Source: Nephrocerus scutellatus
Lineage: Eukaryota > Arthropoda > Insecta > Diptera > Pipunculidae
Direction: 5' to 3'
Assembly: GCA_947095585.1 (NCBI GenBank)
Contig: OX352765.1
Span: forward strand, 77,979,976-78,043,975
DNA: 64,000 nucleotides
Part shown: in pieces, positions 1 through 10,669 of the stretch
Numbering within the stretch: the first letter of the stretch is position 1
Layout: each line of letters begins with the position of its first letter
Position numbers and translations under genes: made by a program
The notes under the pieces: generated by a model
What the model saw: only the letters and a program-made list of their open reading frames with translations
Told to the model about the DNA's origin: nothing
The model's database searches: none

Positions 1-1540
1 TACGCCATCATTTCAGCGTAGGGATGGCCGGCCTCGCTGTCGTGTTCCATAAATCCTACCGCAAAGGACTTTCCGAGCAGAATCCTCTTCGCTCATGCGA
101 GCTAGGTGTCCTGTCCACCGCTAAATTTTCTTCACGATGTCGACATCGCGGTAACGCTGGTAGATCTCATCATTATAGAGTCTCCGGAATCGTCCTTCCT
201 CACATACGGGGCAAACAATTCTCCGTAAGACTTTTCTTTCGAACGCGGCTAAGAGGTCAAAATGCTTTTTGCTATGCACCCAAGTCTCCGATCCATATGT
301 AAGTACTGGTATGACCATTGTCTTATATATCAGCAGCTTGGATGTTATGGTTAAGTTCCTGGATTTGAAGAGTCTTGACAGACTATAGTAGGCTTTGTTG
401 GCTTTCAGCAACCGTGCGCGTATTTCTGGTTCCATGCTGTTATCGGCTGCTACAGTTGACCCGAGAGGATTGCACTACTTCAAATTCGCACTACACTATT
501 TGAATTGAGGGACCAATGTTGGATGTTCTACTCGCAGACGTGGCCACCATGTATTTTGTTTCGCTCTCATTAATGTGCAGCCTCAGATTTCGTGCCGCCT
601 GCTCGATCTGGATGAAAGCTTCCTGTACAGCTCATCGATTTCTACCAACGACGTCAATATCGTCTGCGTAAGCCAGTATCTGAATGGACTTATAGAGAAT
701 TGCTCCTCTCGCCGTTACGTCAGAGTCTCGGATCACTTTCTCCAACGCCAGGTTGAAGAAGACGCAGGCCAGTCCATCTCCTTGTCGGAGCCCTTAAGTT
801 CTACTTAAGTTTATTAAGTTCTACTATGGCTATGCTATCATAGGCGGCTTTAAAGTCTATTAAAAGATGGTGTAGTGAGTTTTGAAACTCTAGACATTTC
901 TCCATCAACTGTCTTAGGGTGTAAATCTTATCAGTTGTTGATTTGCCTGGGATGAAGCCACACTGGTACGGACCAATGATGACTTTAGTGTATAGAAATA
1001 TCCTGTCTTGAAGAATAGAGGAGAAAATCTTATACGCGGTACTCAACAACGTTGTACCACGATAATTGCTGCATTTTGTAATATCTCCCTTGTTATGTAT
1101 GGAGCATAGGATGCCTCTTCGCAAGTCTTCTGGGATCGCTTCTTCCTCACATACTTGCACTATTATATCATGAATTGCTTGGTTTGATGTGGGGCCTCCT
1201 ATTTTTATCAGTTCCGCTGGAATCCCATCAATTCCCGAAGCCTTATTATTTTTGAGCCGATTTATCTCTCTGCTAGCTTCGTCTATGCTTGGTGGCGGCA
1301 TCATAGTATGATCTTCGGTCATTGGTGGAGCTTCCAATTCCTCAGTTAACTGCCCGTTTAGCAACTCATGAAAGTGCTCTTCCCATCGCGCTAAGATGCC
1401 TTTAAGATCGGTGATCAGATTACCCTATTTGTCCTTGCAGTATGTGCAACGCGGTGTATATTGCGTCACTCTTTGGTAGAACTTTCACGCCTGGTGCGGT
1501 CCTTGCTCTCTATACTGTTCTAGTTCACGTACGGCTTGTA
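1..1540 (-). mobile_element. LINE-a: endonuclease-type non-LTR retrotransposon, RT and C-terminus (unit I)
   Basis: Read on the minus strand from 1540 down, the translation gives the linker before RT, the RT palm (ASGIDGIPAELIKIGG near 1250, GFIPGKSTTDKIYTLRQLME near 930, LIDFKAAYDS near 850), the catalytic YADD motif near 675, and the C-terminal part with LTYGSETWV (121-435). Frame breaks between 440 and 800 and a stop near 1425 show it is dead. It joins LINE-b at about 1540. The 5' endonuclease part lies on the other side of LINE-b. Confidence 0.85.
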
Positions 1541-2560
1541 AATAGTAGCCAGATCTGAAGGAGTGAAGTACATCTTGCACCGTTTTAGGAAACCTAAGCA
1601 TCTCGCAACATTTTTGGCGATGGCAAATATGTGGTCGTTCCAACGAAGCTTGTTGTTGACGCACATACCGAGAATTAAGAGCTTTTCAGTTTCTCTGATG
1701 CAAGATCCACTCATGGATAAAGGTTGGGGGATTAAATAACGCTTAGATGACAGATGAGAGCATTAGGTTTTGGAAGCGTTAAATTCAATTCTAGTATGTA
1801 GTCCCCACCTCGTTATCCTGTCAAGGTCAGAATTTAACGTGCTTGACATACGTCCTTGTTCAAGTTTCACTTGTGACGAAGAGGGGCGTGAAGAAAGCGT
1901 GAAGTCAAATGAAAAGCTAAGAGTACTGTCGTCAGCAAAGGAATGGATTGGATGAGAGGTGGTGGATAGGAGATCATTAATGCAAATCAGAAAGAGTGTC
2001 GGAGATAAAATAGAGCCTTAAGGAACAACGGCGTTTATGCGGTGAACATTGGAGTTTAATCCGTCCAATACGACCTGGATTGAACGGTCACAAATGTAGT
2101 TACTAGTCCAATCGAGCCGGGTGTTATTAATTCCATAACCATTCATTTTCGACAAAAAAGCTTGATGCCAGACTCTGTCAAATGCCTTGGAAATAACGAG
2201 TGCAACAACTTTACTTTCACCAAGTTTGTGAATAGACTGGTTCCACTTTTCAGTGAGATTAGCCATCAGGTCACCTTTACTGCTGGTCACTAAGGATTTC
2301 ACGTGATTCGCGCTATTGCATAAGCTTGCGATTGATCAGGGTTTCCATGACCTTGGATAGTATAGATGTTAGCGCAATGGGTCGGTACGAGGAAGAGATG
2401 ACGATTCGCCTTTTTTAGGAACAGGCTGGATAAAGGCTGTTTTCCAATTTCTTGGGACGACTCCAGAAGAATAAGAGTAATGGAAAAGTCTGCGCAGTGG
2501 TAATGCCAACGTTGAAGAACACCTCTTCAAAACTATAGCGGGAATCAGGCCCAGCAGATT
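1540..2560 (-). mobile_element. LINE-b: jockey/CR1-like RT fragment inside LINE-a (unit I)
   Basis: Minus-strand translation shows VPRNWKTAFIQPVPKKGE (about 2425-2480), SKAFDRVWHQ (about 2165-2195), an FADD active-site motif near 1930 and DLATIYKPYV at its 3' end. In units I and II the RT is frameshifted after KKGESSSL, where one A is missing compared with units III and IV, and a TAA interrupts the frame near 1768. It sits between the endonuclease and RT parts of LINE-a, so it looks nested. Confidence 0.8.
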
Positions 2561-2564
2561 ATTT

Positions 2565-2830
2565 ACTACTTTAAAGCCGATTACGGTGGGTTTCATTCTT
2601 TTGTTGACTAGAAACCCCACCCTGAGCACATGATGACTTGCATGACAGCTGTTATATATGTCATATTCTGAATTTTTTAAGACACCATCCCCCGTCCATC
2701 GCATCTGCCTACTTGCTGTTATATCAGCATTATATTTGGACAGGATATCGGCTAGCTGTTGTGCAGCTCGAGCTATATACAGTGAGCGTACGTTCCATGA
2801 GAAATCGTTTAGCCGCTTTCGTTGCCGTGG
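2565..2830 (-). mobile_element. LINE-a: N-terminal endonuclease fragment (unit I)
   Basis: Minus-strand translation begins with WNVRSLY at about 2800, then LADILSKYNADITA, QMRWTGDG, CHASHHVLRVGFLVNKR and IGFKVVNN, the typical start of an EEP endonuclease of an insect LINE. Only the first ~90 residues remain. The later GDLNAK part is absent, so LINE-a here is deleted as well as interrupted. Confidence 0.75.
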
Positions 2831-2889
2831 TCATCATCGTAAAGACAATTTACATCTGGGATAATAAAACAATCGAGTTTTGTGACACA

Positions 2890-3481
2890 CCGTAAACAAC
2901 CTACATTTATAACGATGATATTGCTTCTATTATATTAAACAAATAATTTACTACGTATACGAAAGCTATAGTTTTATGTACTTAATGCTAAAACTACCGC
3001 CGGAAAATTAATTTAATCGTTTACTTAAATTATTACAGAACTAACACCAAAAAATGTAAAATTTACGAAAAATGTTCATCCACTCAGTCGATTCCGGAAC
3101 CATATTTATGTATGTTTTTCTACATTTTTATTAAATATAATATTAGCACATACGTACAACATGCATTTATTATGGTATAGTTGACAAATGTTATACATAC
3201 TATTAGATATATTATGTAAACATCCATACTCGAAGATGCGTTCATTTAAAAGTTCTGACCAAGCGAGATGACCAATGGAATAAATTACAATGTAATGCGT
3301 ATGGTAAAGAAAGTTGAGGACAAGGTTGTTAACAGCAATGGTAGAAGTAGTCGTACAAGTATATGACAAAAACATAGTGTTTTTTGTTGTAGTGTTGTTA
3401 TTATTGCCCTTTTCCTTTTCCACTTGTCACTGTAGTATGAAAACTGGAAAATTATAATATTTTGGACATTTTGTTTTAGTA
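2890..3481. other. AT-rich 5' flank of gene A, no gene seen
   Basis: AT-rich sequence between the LINE endonuclease fragment and the gene A TATA box. A minus-strand frame here (3106-3423) is low in complexity and resembles nothing known to me. This is the natural place for tissue-specific enhancers of gene A. Counterparts are 20157-20748, 37179-37770 and 54061-54652. Confidence 0.5.
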
Positions 3482-3487
3482 TATAAA
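3482..3487 (+). promoter_or_regulatory. TATA box of gene A, copy 1
   Basis: TATAAA lies 45 bp before the gene A ATG, predicting transcription start near 3512 and a 5' leader of about 15 nt. The spacing is the same in all four copies and nearly the same in gene B. Confidence 0.75.
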
Positions 3488-3526
3488 GGTGAAGAAAAAT
3501 CGTATAACAACAGATTGGGCCGAACC

Positions 3527-3910
3527 ATGAAGACCTTTACTTGTTTTCTGTTTTGTAAGTTTTGTTACCAATATTTAAAAATCAAAAAATAATAATTGTG
3601 TTGGTTGTTTGTAGGTGTACTTGCCGTTGCATCGATTACTGCAACTGACGGGGCCGATGAGGAAGAGCCAAAATCCTTATATGTTTACAGGCCGACAGTT
3701 GAACACATAAACTGCAATTGTCCTCCAGGACCACCTGGTCCACCAGGTCCAGTTGGCGTTAAAGGACCAGATGGTGATCGTGGTAATATAGGTCCACAAG
3801 GCAACGACGGGCCGGTGTTGGTAAGAGGCCCACCCGGAAACCCCGGACCGCCTGGACCACCCGGATCACCCATAGATGAAAACCTAGATGAAGACCCAGA
3901 TGATCTCTGA
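3527..3910 (+). CDS. Small secreted collagen-like protein A, copy 1 (two exons, 107 aa)
   Basis: Exons 3527-3554 and 3615-3910; intron 3555-3614 (60 bp) starts GTAAGT, ends TAG and splits codon 10 after its first base. The start at 3527 was chosen because splicing it to the open frame gives a complete signal peptide (residues 1 to about 20). An acidic linker (DGADEEEP) follows, then Cys43-Asn-Cys45, then 16 Gly-X-Y triplets (48-95) in which only Leu78 replaces Gly, and an acidic tail ([11 protein letters not shown]). The Cys pair just before the repeat could lock three chains together, as in other short collagens. I do not recognise an orthologue; a secreted structural or adhesive role is inference. 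The open frame starting at 3596 begins inside the intron and is not the true start. Confidence 0.85.
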
Positions 3911-4271
3911 GTCTATTCGGAGTAAAAATTTATTTATTTATAATGTTTGTTTGCAAACTTCTATCAACATGAATCAATGAAGTGAAAGTTAAGCTAAATT
4001 ACAATGAAATGAACCTTGGTTACAAAGCAATAAACCCAGTTGGCAATTAAACTCCGGAATATTTTTTTTCAGTTATTGGATGAATTCTTCCACAACTTTT
4101 TGTTTTTTGTTTATTATTTTATGCAACTATACTTAATACGTTTTGAACAGTAATGTCTCTAGCCGCAAGGATGAATAATTGATCTCTGGTAGTTTTAGGG
4201 AGAACTTTCGTTTAACTTTGATTTAAAAAAAATCAGATTCGAGACTTAGAATAGCATCCTACCTGAAAAAA
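3911..4271. other. 3' flank of gene A with poly(A) signal; unit junction
   Basis: The likely poly(A) signal AATAAA is at 4029-4034, about 120 nt after the stop. The rest is AT-rich with no gene and ends at the unit junction (about 4271). In unit III everything corresponding to 4200-4369 is missing. Confidence 0.6.
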
Positions 4272-6500
4272 TTTCTAAAATTAAATTTTTTTTTTATATA
4301 TATAGAGACTCATTGCGCCAAGGGAGGACTCCCTGAATGACTTGCGTCACGGCAATAAGTTGGGCTAAGCCCTTTATTAAAAATTGAAATTCAAAATAGA
4401 ATAAAAATCGATGGAATGTGATTTACAATACATCACATTCCTCACGTTTGTAGCCGGTTTCAATTTATTTTCTTACAATTCTCCCTGATTCATTGAAAAA
4501 GCAATACGAAAAAACGAACACGAAACTAAAACGACGCGAGTCCAAATACTTTTATCAATGAATCATGGTCAGGGAAAACTACAAAAAACCTTGACCAAGA
4601 AAATATTACAAATCTTAAAAAATAATGTAAATAATATTTTTATTTTTTTTTATTTTAATAAAACAGCTTATGAGCACTTTATCCTTCAACCATCATCTTT
4701 CAGGAAGTTATGAGGGGCTAATTTGAAGGCCTGCAGATTATACGATTCGGGAAACACGGGCTCGACCAATTGATTCCACATCGAAGAGACTCTCGGAAAA
4801 AAGGAGGATTTAAAGTGTTGGGTTCTACAAGAAAAAAGTTTTAAGGCAAACCTATGTTGACTGGACCTTAAACGAGTGTTTACGTTACTGACAGAAGGAC
4901 CTGGAACTAGTGAACGGGTTTCTATCAAACGAATAACTCTATTTTGAACTCCATCAAGATGAACCAAATGCGATCTAGGAGCCCCACCCCACACATATGA
5001 ATTAAATTCCAAAATTGATCTAACATAAGATTTAAATAATCTTAATACTTCAGAGGGAGTGAAGTAGAAGTTACAACGTCTTATGAAGCCTAAACATTGG
5101 CTAGCTCTTTTTGAAATTTCAAAAATATGATCCTTTCAGGAAAGATCACTTGATACTTTTGCACCTAACAATTTAAGTGAATCTGATCTCGCAATATAGG
5201 CACCATTTATAACAGGTGAAACGTAATGTTGAACTGTCTTCTGAGAAAAAAGACAAGACTGAAATTTATTTGGGTTAAATTCTACTCTATTAGAAATGCC
5301 CCAATCGAGAACGATCGAGAATAGTCAAATTCATTAATTCACGCGAACCAATCATGCGAGAATTGCATTCTTTTTGACTGACAAACTCAATGGAAGCCGA
5401 TAATGTTGTATCATCAGCAAAAGAATGGATATCACAGGTTGTAGAAGACAACAGGTCGTTGATATATATCAAGAAGAGCGTGGGCGACAAGGATGACCCT
5501 TGAGGTACGCCAGCATTGATCCCATGTGAAGCTGAAGATATACCATTTAATACAACTTTTATTTTACGGTTTCATAAATAATTCTCAATCCATGCAATTA
5601 GAGAGGAGTGTAAGTTCAGCGCACGAATCTTATTAATAAGACAATCGTGCCAAACTCTATCAAAAGCTTTAGAAATATCTAAGGAAACAACGCTTGATTC
5701 ACCTAGGTTTTCAATGCTTCGCTCCAAACAATGAGTCATGCACGCCATGAATTCACCTGAAGAGCGATTTTTACGAAATCCATACCGCACATCGGATAAA
5801 AGAACATTCGAATCCAGATAGTTCATTAGTCTGAAATAACCGATAGATTCCATTACCTTCGATAGAACCGACAACAAAGCAATAGGTCGGTAGTTCGTAG
5901 GTGCCGATTTATCACCTTTTTTCGGGACGGGTTGAATATTAGCTATTTTCCAAAATGATGGAAAAATACCTGTCTTCATTGAGAGATGAAACAATTTGCT
6001 AAGCGGTTTTGCCAAAGTATTATGACATCTTTTCAATACTAATGGCGGAATACCGTCGGGGCCAGTCGCTTTATTGGGGTCAAGTTCTTTCAGATATATT
6101 ATTTTTGACCTTTTCAATATAGCGTTTGATCTGTTTCTAGCTATTCGAAACTTTACAAGGTTTTCTTTAGAAGTGCAATTAACGTAGACCAAATGGGCTG
6201 ATTTTTTACACGCGACTGCTGACCTACAATTTTCGTTAAACCATTTTTTCTTACGAGTATTGTTTTATTTACATGAAGAAGGAATGCAATTTTTCATTCC
6301 TAGCAAAATGGTAGACGTGATAAGTTGTGATGCTTCATCAGCATTATTGCTGAAAAAGCAGGTTGACCAATCAAATGAGCTATAAAATTGGTTCAGGTGC
6401 TCCCAGTTTGCATTTTTATAGTGCCAGAGTAGCCTTTTATGAGTAAGCTCTATAATGGCTGGTGTTAGTGAAAATTTGGCTACTACCAAAGCATGGTAGA
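4272..6500 (-). mobile_element. LINE-c: CR1/jockey-like non-LTR retrotransposon (unit II)
   Basis: On the minus strand the A-rich 3' end is at about 4283-4292. Recognisable parts, 5' to 3': ATGPDGIPPLVLKRC (about 6050), PVPKKGDKS and YRPIALLSVLSKVME (about 5860-5940), SLDISKAFDRVWH (about 5660), then in another frame SPTLFLIYINDLL and SFADDTTL (5390-5490), and the C-terminal region EFNSYVWGGAPRSHLVHLDG (4950-5012). The RT is split over frames and the 5' part before about 6500 is missing. A typical 5'-truncated, inactive copy. Confidence 0.88.
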
Positions 6501-6624
6501 AGTTAGGAATAAATCTAAAAGGTGAGGTGATTGGCCAGAAGTATCGGGATACCTAGTTGGCTTATCAACGAGTTGGGTAGTGCGATCACTACAGTGTGTA
6601 CATTTGTACGCTTGTATGTTTGTA

Positions 6625-7140
6625 TAGGGTTTTTCAATAAGAGCACTTCAACTTTTTTTTTGAATAAAACACAAACTGTTCAATACATATGATACATTTA
6701 AGTATGAAACTCGATTTCTTTTGCATGACCACCGCGTGCACGTTTTACGAAGTCCAATCTTTGAACCAAAAATATGGCCCAATGACGCCGCCAGCATGTA
6801 ATCCGCAAAAACAGTGACTTTTTCGGGATGCAACGGTGCCTCATGAATCACGTGTGGGTTGCTTTCTGCCCAGTAACGCATATTTTGCTTGTTGACAAAT
6901 CCTTCTAGCCAAAAGTGAGCCTCATCGTTAAATGGCCGTAATGCTCTTAAAGTAGCGGCAACAGAACGATTATTTTGATAAAAAGTTTGCATGATTTTCA
7001 ATCGCTGTTCACATGTGTAGCATTCCATGATGAAATGTATACTAATGAAGTTTCCAAATGACTAAAGAACAATAAAAAATATGGCGTCGTTCGTCGTCCC
7101 TATCGGAGAAAAGTTGAAGCGCACCTGTTGAAACACCCGA
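6625..7140 (-). mobile_element. 516 bp Tc1/mariner-type element with TIRs, internally deleted (unit II)
   Basis: Imperfect TIRs of about 31 bp: the left starts TAGGGTTTTTCAATAAGAGC, the right (reversed) TCGGGTGTTTCAACAGGTGC, and both run into CTTCAACTTTT. TA flanks both ends (6623-6624, 7141-7142), the expected target duplication. The minus-strand frame 6648-7028 has a short N-terminal helix (EQRLKIMQTFYQNNRSVAAT) followed at once by the transposase core piece NDEAHFWLEGFVNKQNMRYW, so several hundred bases have been lost. Probably a non-autonomous derivative. Confidence 0.8.
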
Positions 7141-7523
7141 TACATTGGTCACTTTGCCGTGTCGTATATCTCGGCTTCTACCAGTCAAATTTTGATTGGA
7201 CTTTGTTTTAAAACAATTGGCTAGCGCTCGGCTTGCTATTGCGTAATTTTTCCATTCATAGGAGTTATCAATCCTGAGGAAACTGAGAAAAACACTAAAT
7301 CTACGTAATTTTGTTCGGTTTCGTCAAATGTTCGTTAACTTAACGTAACGGACACCGATATACACTAAATCTTTTTTATTAATTAAAGCTTTTATTTATT
7401 TTGCTCTGTTCGTTTAACACAAATCTTGCAAGTCGATTTTCATCAATCGTTGTTCAATTGAGTTGAAATTTTGCACAAAGAAGTAGTCCCCATCACATTG
7501 TGACAATGCAATGCGACCGACAT
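7141..7523. other. AT-rich spacer between transposon relics
   Basis: No gene or clear repeat boundary seen. It may include the 3' end of the next transposon relic. Counterparts lie at 24408-24790 and 41291-41673. Confidence 0.4.
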
Positions 7524-8250
7524 CTACGAATTAAAAGCACTTTTGAGAAATTGCGCATAACGCCGTTGAGTAATTTTTGAAGCGGCTTCCTGGACATGTC
7601 CACATAACTGTTGTAAATTTCTGATCGGCTTGGAGTAGACATCTTCTTTTAGGCAACCACAAAAAAAATCCAACGGTCCGGGGAACGTGAAGGCCACAAA
7701 ATGGCCGCAGATGGCCAATCCATCATTCAAGTAAGCACGGACGTTTACGACATATTGCGCAGAACACTATTCTGAAACCTGAAAACATCATTCTGAAACC
7801 AATGGGCTTTTATTGGGCACCTCTTCCAATAAATTTGGCAGATCATTTGGAAGAAAGTCCCAATAGCTTTGACCAGATATTCTCCCGGGCAGTACAAATG
7901 TTTAAATTATCATTCCGTTCAATATGCCAGTCCAATAATTTATTTTTAACTCGCATTAGATGCGGATTTGTTGCCAGCTGTGCAGATTGTGCATGTTAAA
8001 GTATCCATCTCTCTACAACGTTGATTCATCGCTCGACAGAATAATATTAAAGAATTGTGGATCTTGTTCTATTTTCGCAAGCAATCAAGGGAGAAAAGCA
8101 GTCTTGCGTCCTTGCGTGGTAGTCTCTCGGTTACAGAGTTTCCACGCGTGTAATATGGTAGGGGTGGAACTTTTTTTTTTCAATACACGGTGTACGCTCG
8201 ATTTTGCGATCGCAGTGCGTCGTGCACTTGCTCTTGTAGTGTTAGACTTA
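7524..8250 (-). pseudogene. Decayed Tc1/mariner-superfamily transposase (DDE_3 type), unit II
   Basis: Reading the minus strand from 8250 down in mixed frames gives an ILSSDEST motif (first catalytic Asp), a NMHNLHSWQ stretch, then WDFLPNDLPNLLEEVPN and finally GPLDFFCGCLKEDVYSKPI near the C-terminus. These match the order of motifs in insect DDE_3 transposases. At least three frame changes and several stops interrupt it. It is distinct from the 516 bp element beside it. Confidence 0.7.
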
Positions 8251-8269
8251 TACTAGTGTTTTCCGGTGC

Positions 8270-9410
8270 AAATCTCTATGTCAGTCAAAAAGTTTAACAT
8301 TTTTGGCGGGATGGAAGTCTCAAAAGTAATATGTCAGTTCGCATCGCAACATTGTCTTTTATTTACTTGAAAAATTGAATTCAGTAAATAAATGGAATTA
8401 TCGCGTGAACATTTTCGATTTTCGAAACGGGCTAACTCAACAACAGTGATTCGAATCACTTCATTCTACTTTTGGCGATGAAGCACCATCCTTGGCTAGT
8501 ATTTATAATTGGTACAATGAACTTAAGCGCTAACGACGTTCACTCAAAGACGAACCTCGTGAAGGTCGTCCAAAAACAGCTGTTGTTCCAGAAAACATCG
8601 ATGCTGTGAGAAAACTGATTGAAGAGGATCGTCATGTGATTTATCGAGAAATCGAGGTATGCTTAGGCATTAGTAACACCAGCGTATATACGATCTTACA
8701 TGAACATTTAAAGGTGAGGAAGCTATGTGCACGTTGGTTTCCACATTTTTTGACAGACGCACAAAAAAGGTTCGTGTCGATTGGTGTCGCCAAATGCTTG
8801 AAAAATTCGTTGAAGTTGCTTCCAAAAACGTCTACAAGACCGTGACAGGTGACGAGTCATGGATATTTGCGTATGAGCCGGAAAGAAAATGGCAATCGAC
8901 TGTTTAGGTCTTCCAATTCGAAGAAAATTCAAAATTCAACCTCGGAGCGTTGGGAAGCAAATGGGCGTATTTCTTCAAGAAAACCGGTCATATGGCTACT
9001 GTGGCTCTTGAAAATCAATCAAGACAGTCAATTCAGCTTGGTATACGATCATTTGTTTGTCTGAGGTTTTCAACAAATTGAGAGAAAACAACCCAAAATG
9101 GCTCACACACATCACATCAAACCAAGCGAGTATTTGAGCACTCAAACGATCGAATTAATGGGTTATCCGCTGTACAGCCCCTACTTGGCTCCCAATGACT
9201 TCTTCCTGTTCCCAAAAATCAAAGATAAGATGCGTGGACAACGATTTTTATCGCCTGGAGAAGCGGTTGAAGCGTTAAAAAACCATGTTTCGGAACTATC
9301 ATCTTCACAGACTGTAAAAAGTGTTTCGATAAATGGTTTGAGCGTATTATTTATTATTGCATCAGTCAATACCGACGATATATGCTGCAACATGCTGACA
9401 ATCGCAAAAA
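8270..9410 (+). pseudogene. Mariner transposase relic (DD34D family), unit II
   Basis: Plus-strand frames give in order YNWYNELKR, SLKDEPREGRPKTAVVPENI, EIEVCLGISNTSVYTILHEH, the RWFPHFLTDAQK motif (about 8732), VTGDESW with the first catalytic Asp (about 8851) and YSPYLAPNDFF with the third Asp at about 9197 (usually YSPDLAPND). The stretch holding the second Asp (HDNA) is disrupted. Several frameshifts and stops make it inactive. Confidence 0.85.
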
Positions 9411-10640
9411 CACTGCCAGTCAACGTTGAGTACGCCAGAGAAGCCACAACTCAATGCCTGACCCTCAGCAAGCACAAATTCTTGGCCATCTCAGGCAAAA
9501 CATATAAAAATAAACGCAATCAGAGATTTCTTCATGGTCCGAAACCACCACCACGTAAATCCAAGGTTTTATTTTCTACGACGAGCGACTCGTGGTTCCA
9601 TCAAAAAGATATCGAGAAAAAATTAAGACTTGCGAAGCTTGTGCTGTTTCCAGAAAATCACCAAACAAATCTGACTTAAAACCTTGACAGATTCCGAATT
9701 AACCATGGCCACAAATTTACATTGACTACGCTGGACTAGTAAATGGAGACTTCTTCTTTGTAATCTTCGATGCCTACAGCAAAAATGGCCTGAAGTCTTT
9801 AGAACCAAATCAATAACCTCAGCAAAAACCATCGAATTGCTAAACGACATATTTTTTCCCGTTTATGTGTCTGCAAAACAATAGTATCGGAGACAATAGT
9901 GAACAATTTACGTCACAGGAATTCAAAGATTTCTGCGACTCAAATAGAATTGAACACATCAGAACCGCGACTTACAGTCCTCAGTCGAATGTTATTGCCG
10001 AGTGATTCGTGGATCTAGTAAAAACAGGTCTAAGAAAGGAAAAAGAAAACGTCGACCAGAAGCTGCGAAAGTTCTTGTTCAACTATCGTCGAAGACCATC
10101 ATATAACTAAGGCATGAAGTCCCCATCAGAATTGCTAAACAATCGGAAGATGAAAACATCCTTACGTCCAAAGAAAGCAAATTCAATCTAATGCGAGCAA
10201 CGAAAAAAGTAAAATGGAACTTCAATTCAATTAAAGCATCACTGTGCGAAATGGATAGAATTTGAAGCCAATGATGAAGTCTTCTACAAGTTACAAGAAT
10301 CAAACGACAAATGGAACTGGACTCCAGAAAAAATCGTTGAACGAATTGGAAGAGCGAATTACAACATCGCAGCCGAAACTATTTCAGCAGAGCGAATCAT
10401 TAAAGCCCATGCGAACCACTTGAAGACGCGATATTCCAAAAACATGTTGAATAAACTGTTAGAAGTACCGAGTTCGAGGACGATTTTAAATAAATTGAAC
10501 CTTTCATCATGCCACAAATTCAAGACGGACGAGATGAAGACAACAATCAATCAATCGACACCAACTTGAACGAAAGTGACGAGTTTGTGGATGCATAGGA
10601 ATAAGTTCAAAAGGAACCAGCTCCAAGACGAACCGAAGGA
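9410..10640 (+). pseudogene. Ty3/gypsy-type LTR retrotransposon, integrase region relic (unit II)
   Basis: The plus-strand translation shows the C-terminal part of a pol polyprotein: an integrase core with IDYAG and DAYSKW (about 9715-9785), the DN..QFTS motif (about 9895), SPQSN with the third acidic residue (about 9985), and a chromatin-side tail with KIVERIGRANYN and RIIKAHANH. Stops and frameshifts lie throughout. No LTRs, primer-binding site or envelope reading frame were seen, so only an internal fragment remains. Confidence 0.8.
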
Positions 10641-10669
10641 GCTAATGCTAGCATTCCACCACGATGTTT

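Larger units (their letters stand above)
1..4271. repeat. Array unit I, right end only (partial)
   Basis: Holds the nested LINE fragments and gene A copy 1. It matches the same part of unit II (17268-21538) with no difference I noticed, including a LINE frameshift, a LINE nonsense codon and the gene A C-terminus. Its junction with unit II lies in A/T-rich sequence next to the poly(A) end of a minus-strand LINE. Confidence 0.9.

Noticed and set aside
575..808. Plus-strand frame covering the YADD region (also at 17842, 34863, 51745)
   Set aside because: It is the antisense of the LINE-a RT catalytic region.
3106..3423. 105-codon minus-strand frame upstream of gene A, kept in four units
   Set aside because: Low complexity, no recognisable domain, and kept only because the units themselves are nearly identical; no independent support.
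3685..3873. Gly/Pro-rich open frames on the strand opposite gene A (and opposite gene B, 16000-16212)
   Set aside because: Gly-X-Y code read backwards also gives Gly/Pro-rich frames. They lack signal peptides, splice sites and promoters, so they are shadows.
9098..9679. A 193-codon open frame that could be taken for a conserved gene, since it is present in three units
   Set aside because: Its first part is the C-terminal end of a mariner transposase, the middle is out of frame, and the last part is Ty3/gypsy pol sequence. It is a chance join of two relics, copied with the unit.
9410..10640. Possible endogenous retrovirus
   Set aside because: Only a broken integrase region is present; no LTRs and no envelope frame were seen, so nothing beyond a Ty3/gypsy retrotransposon fragment is supported.
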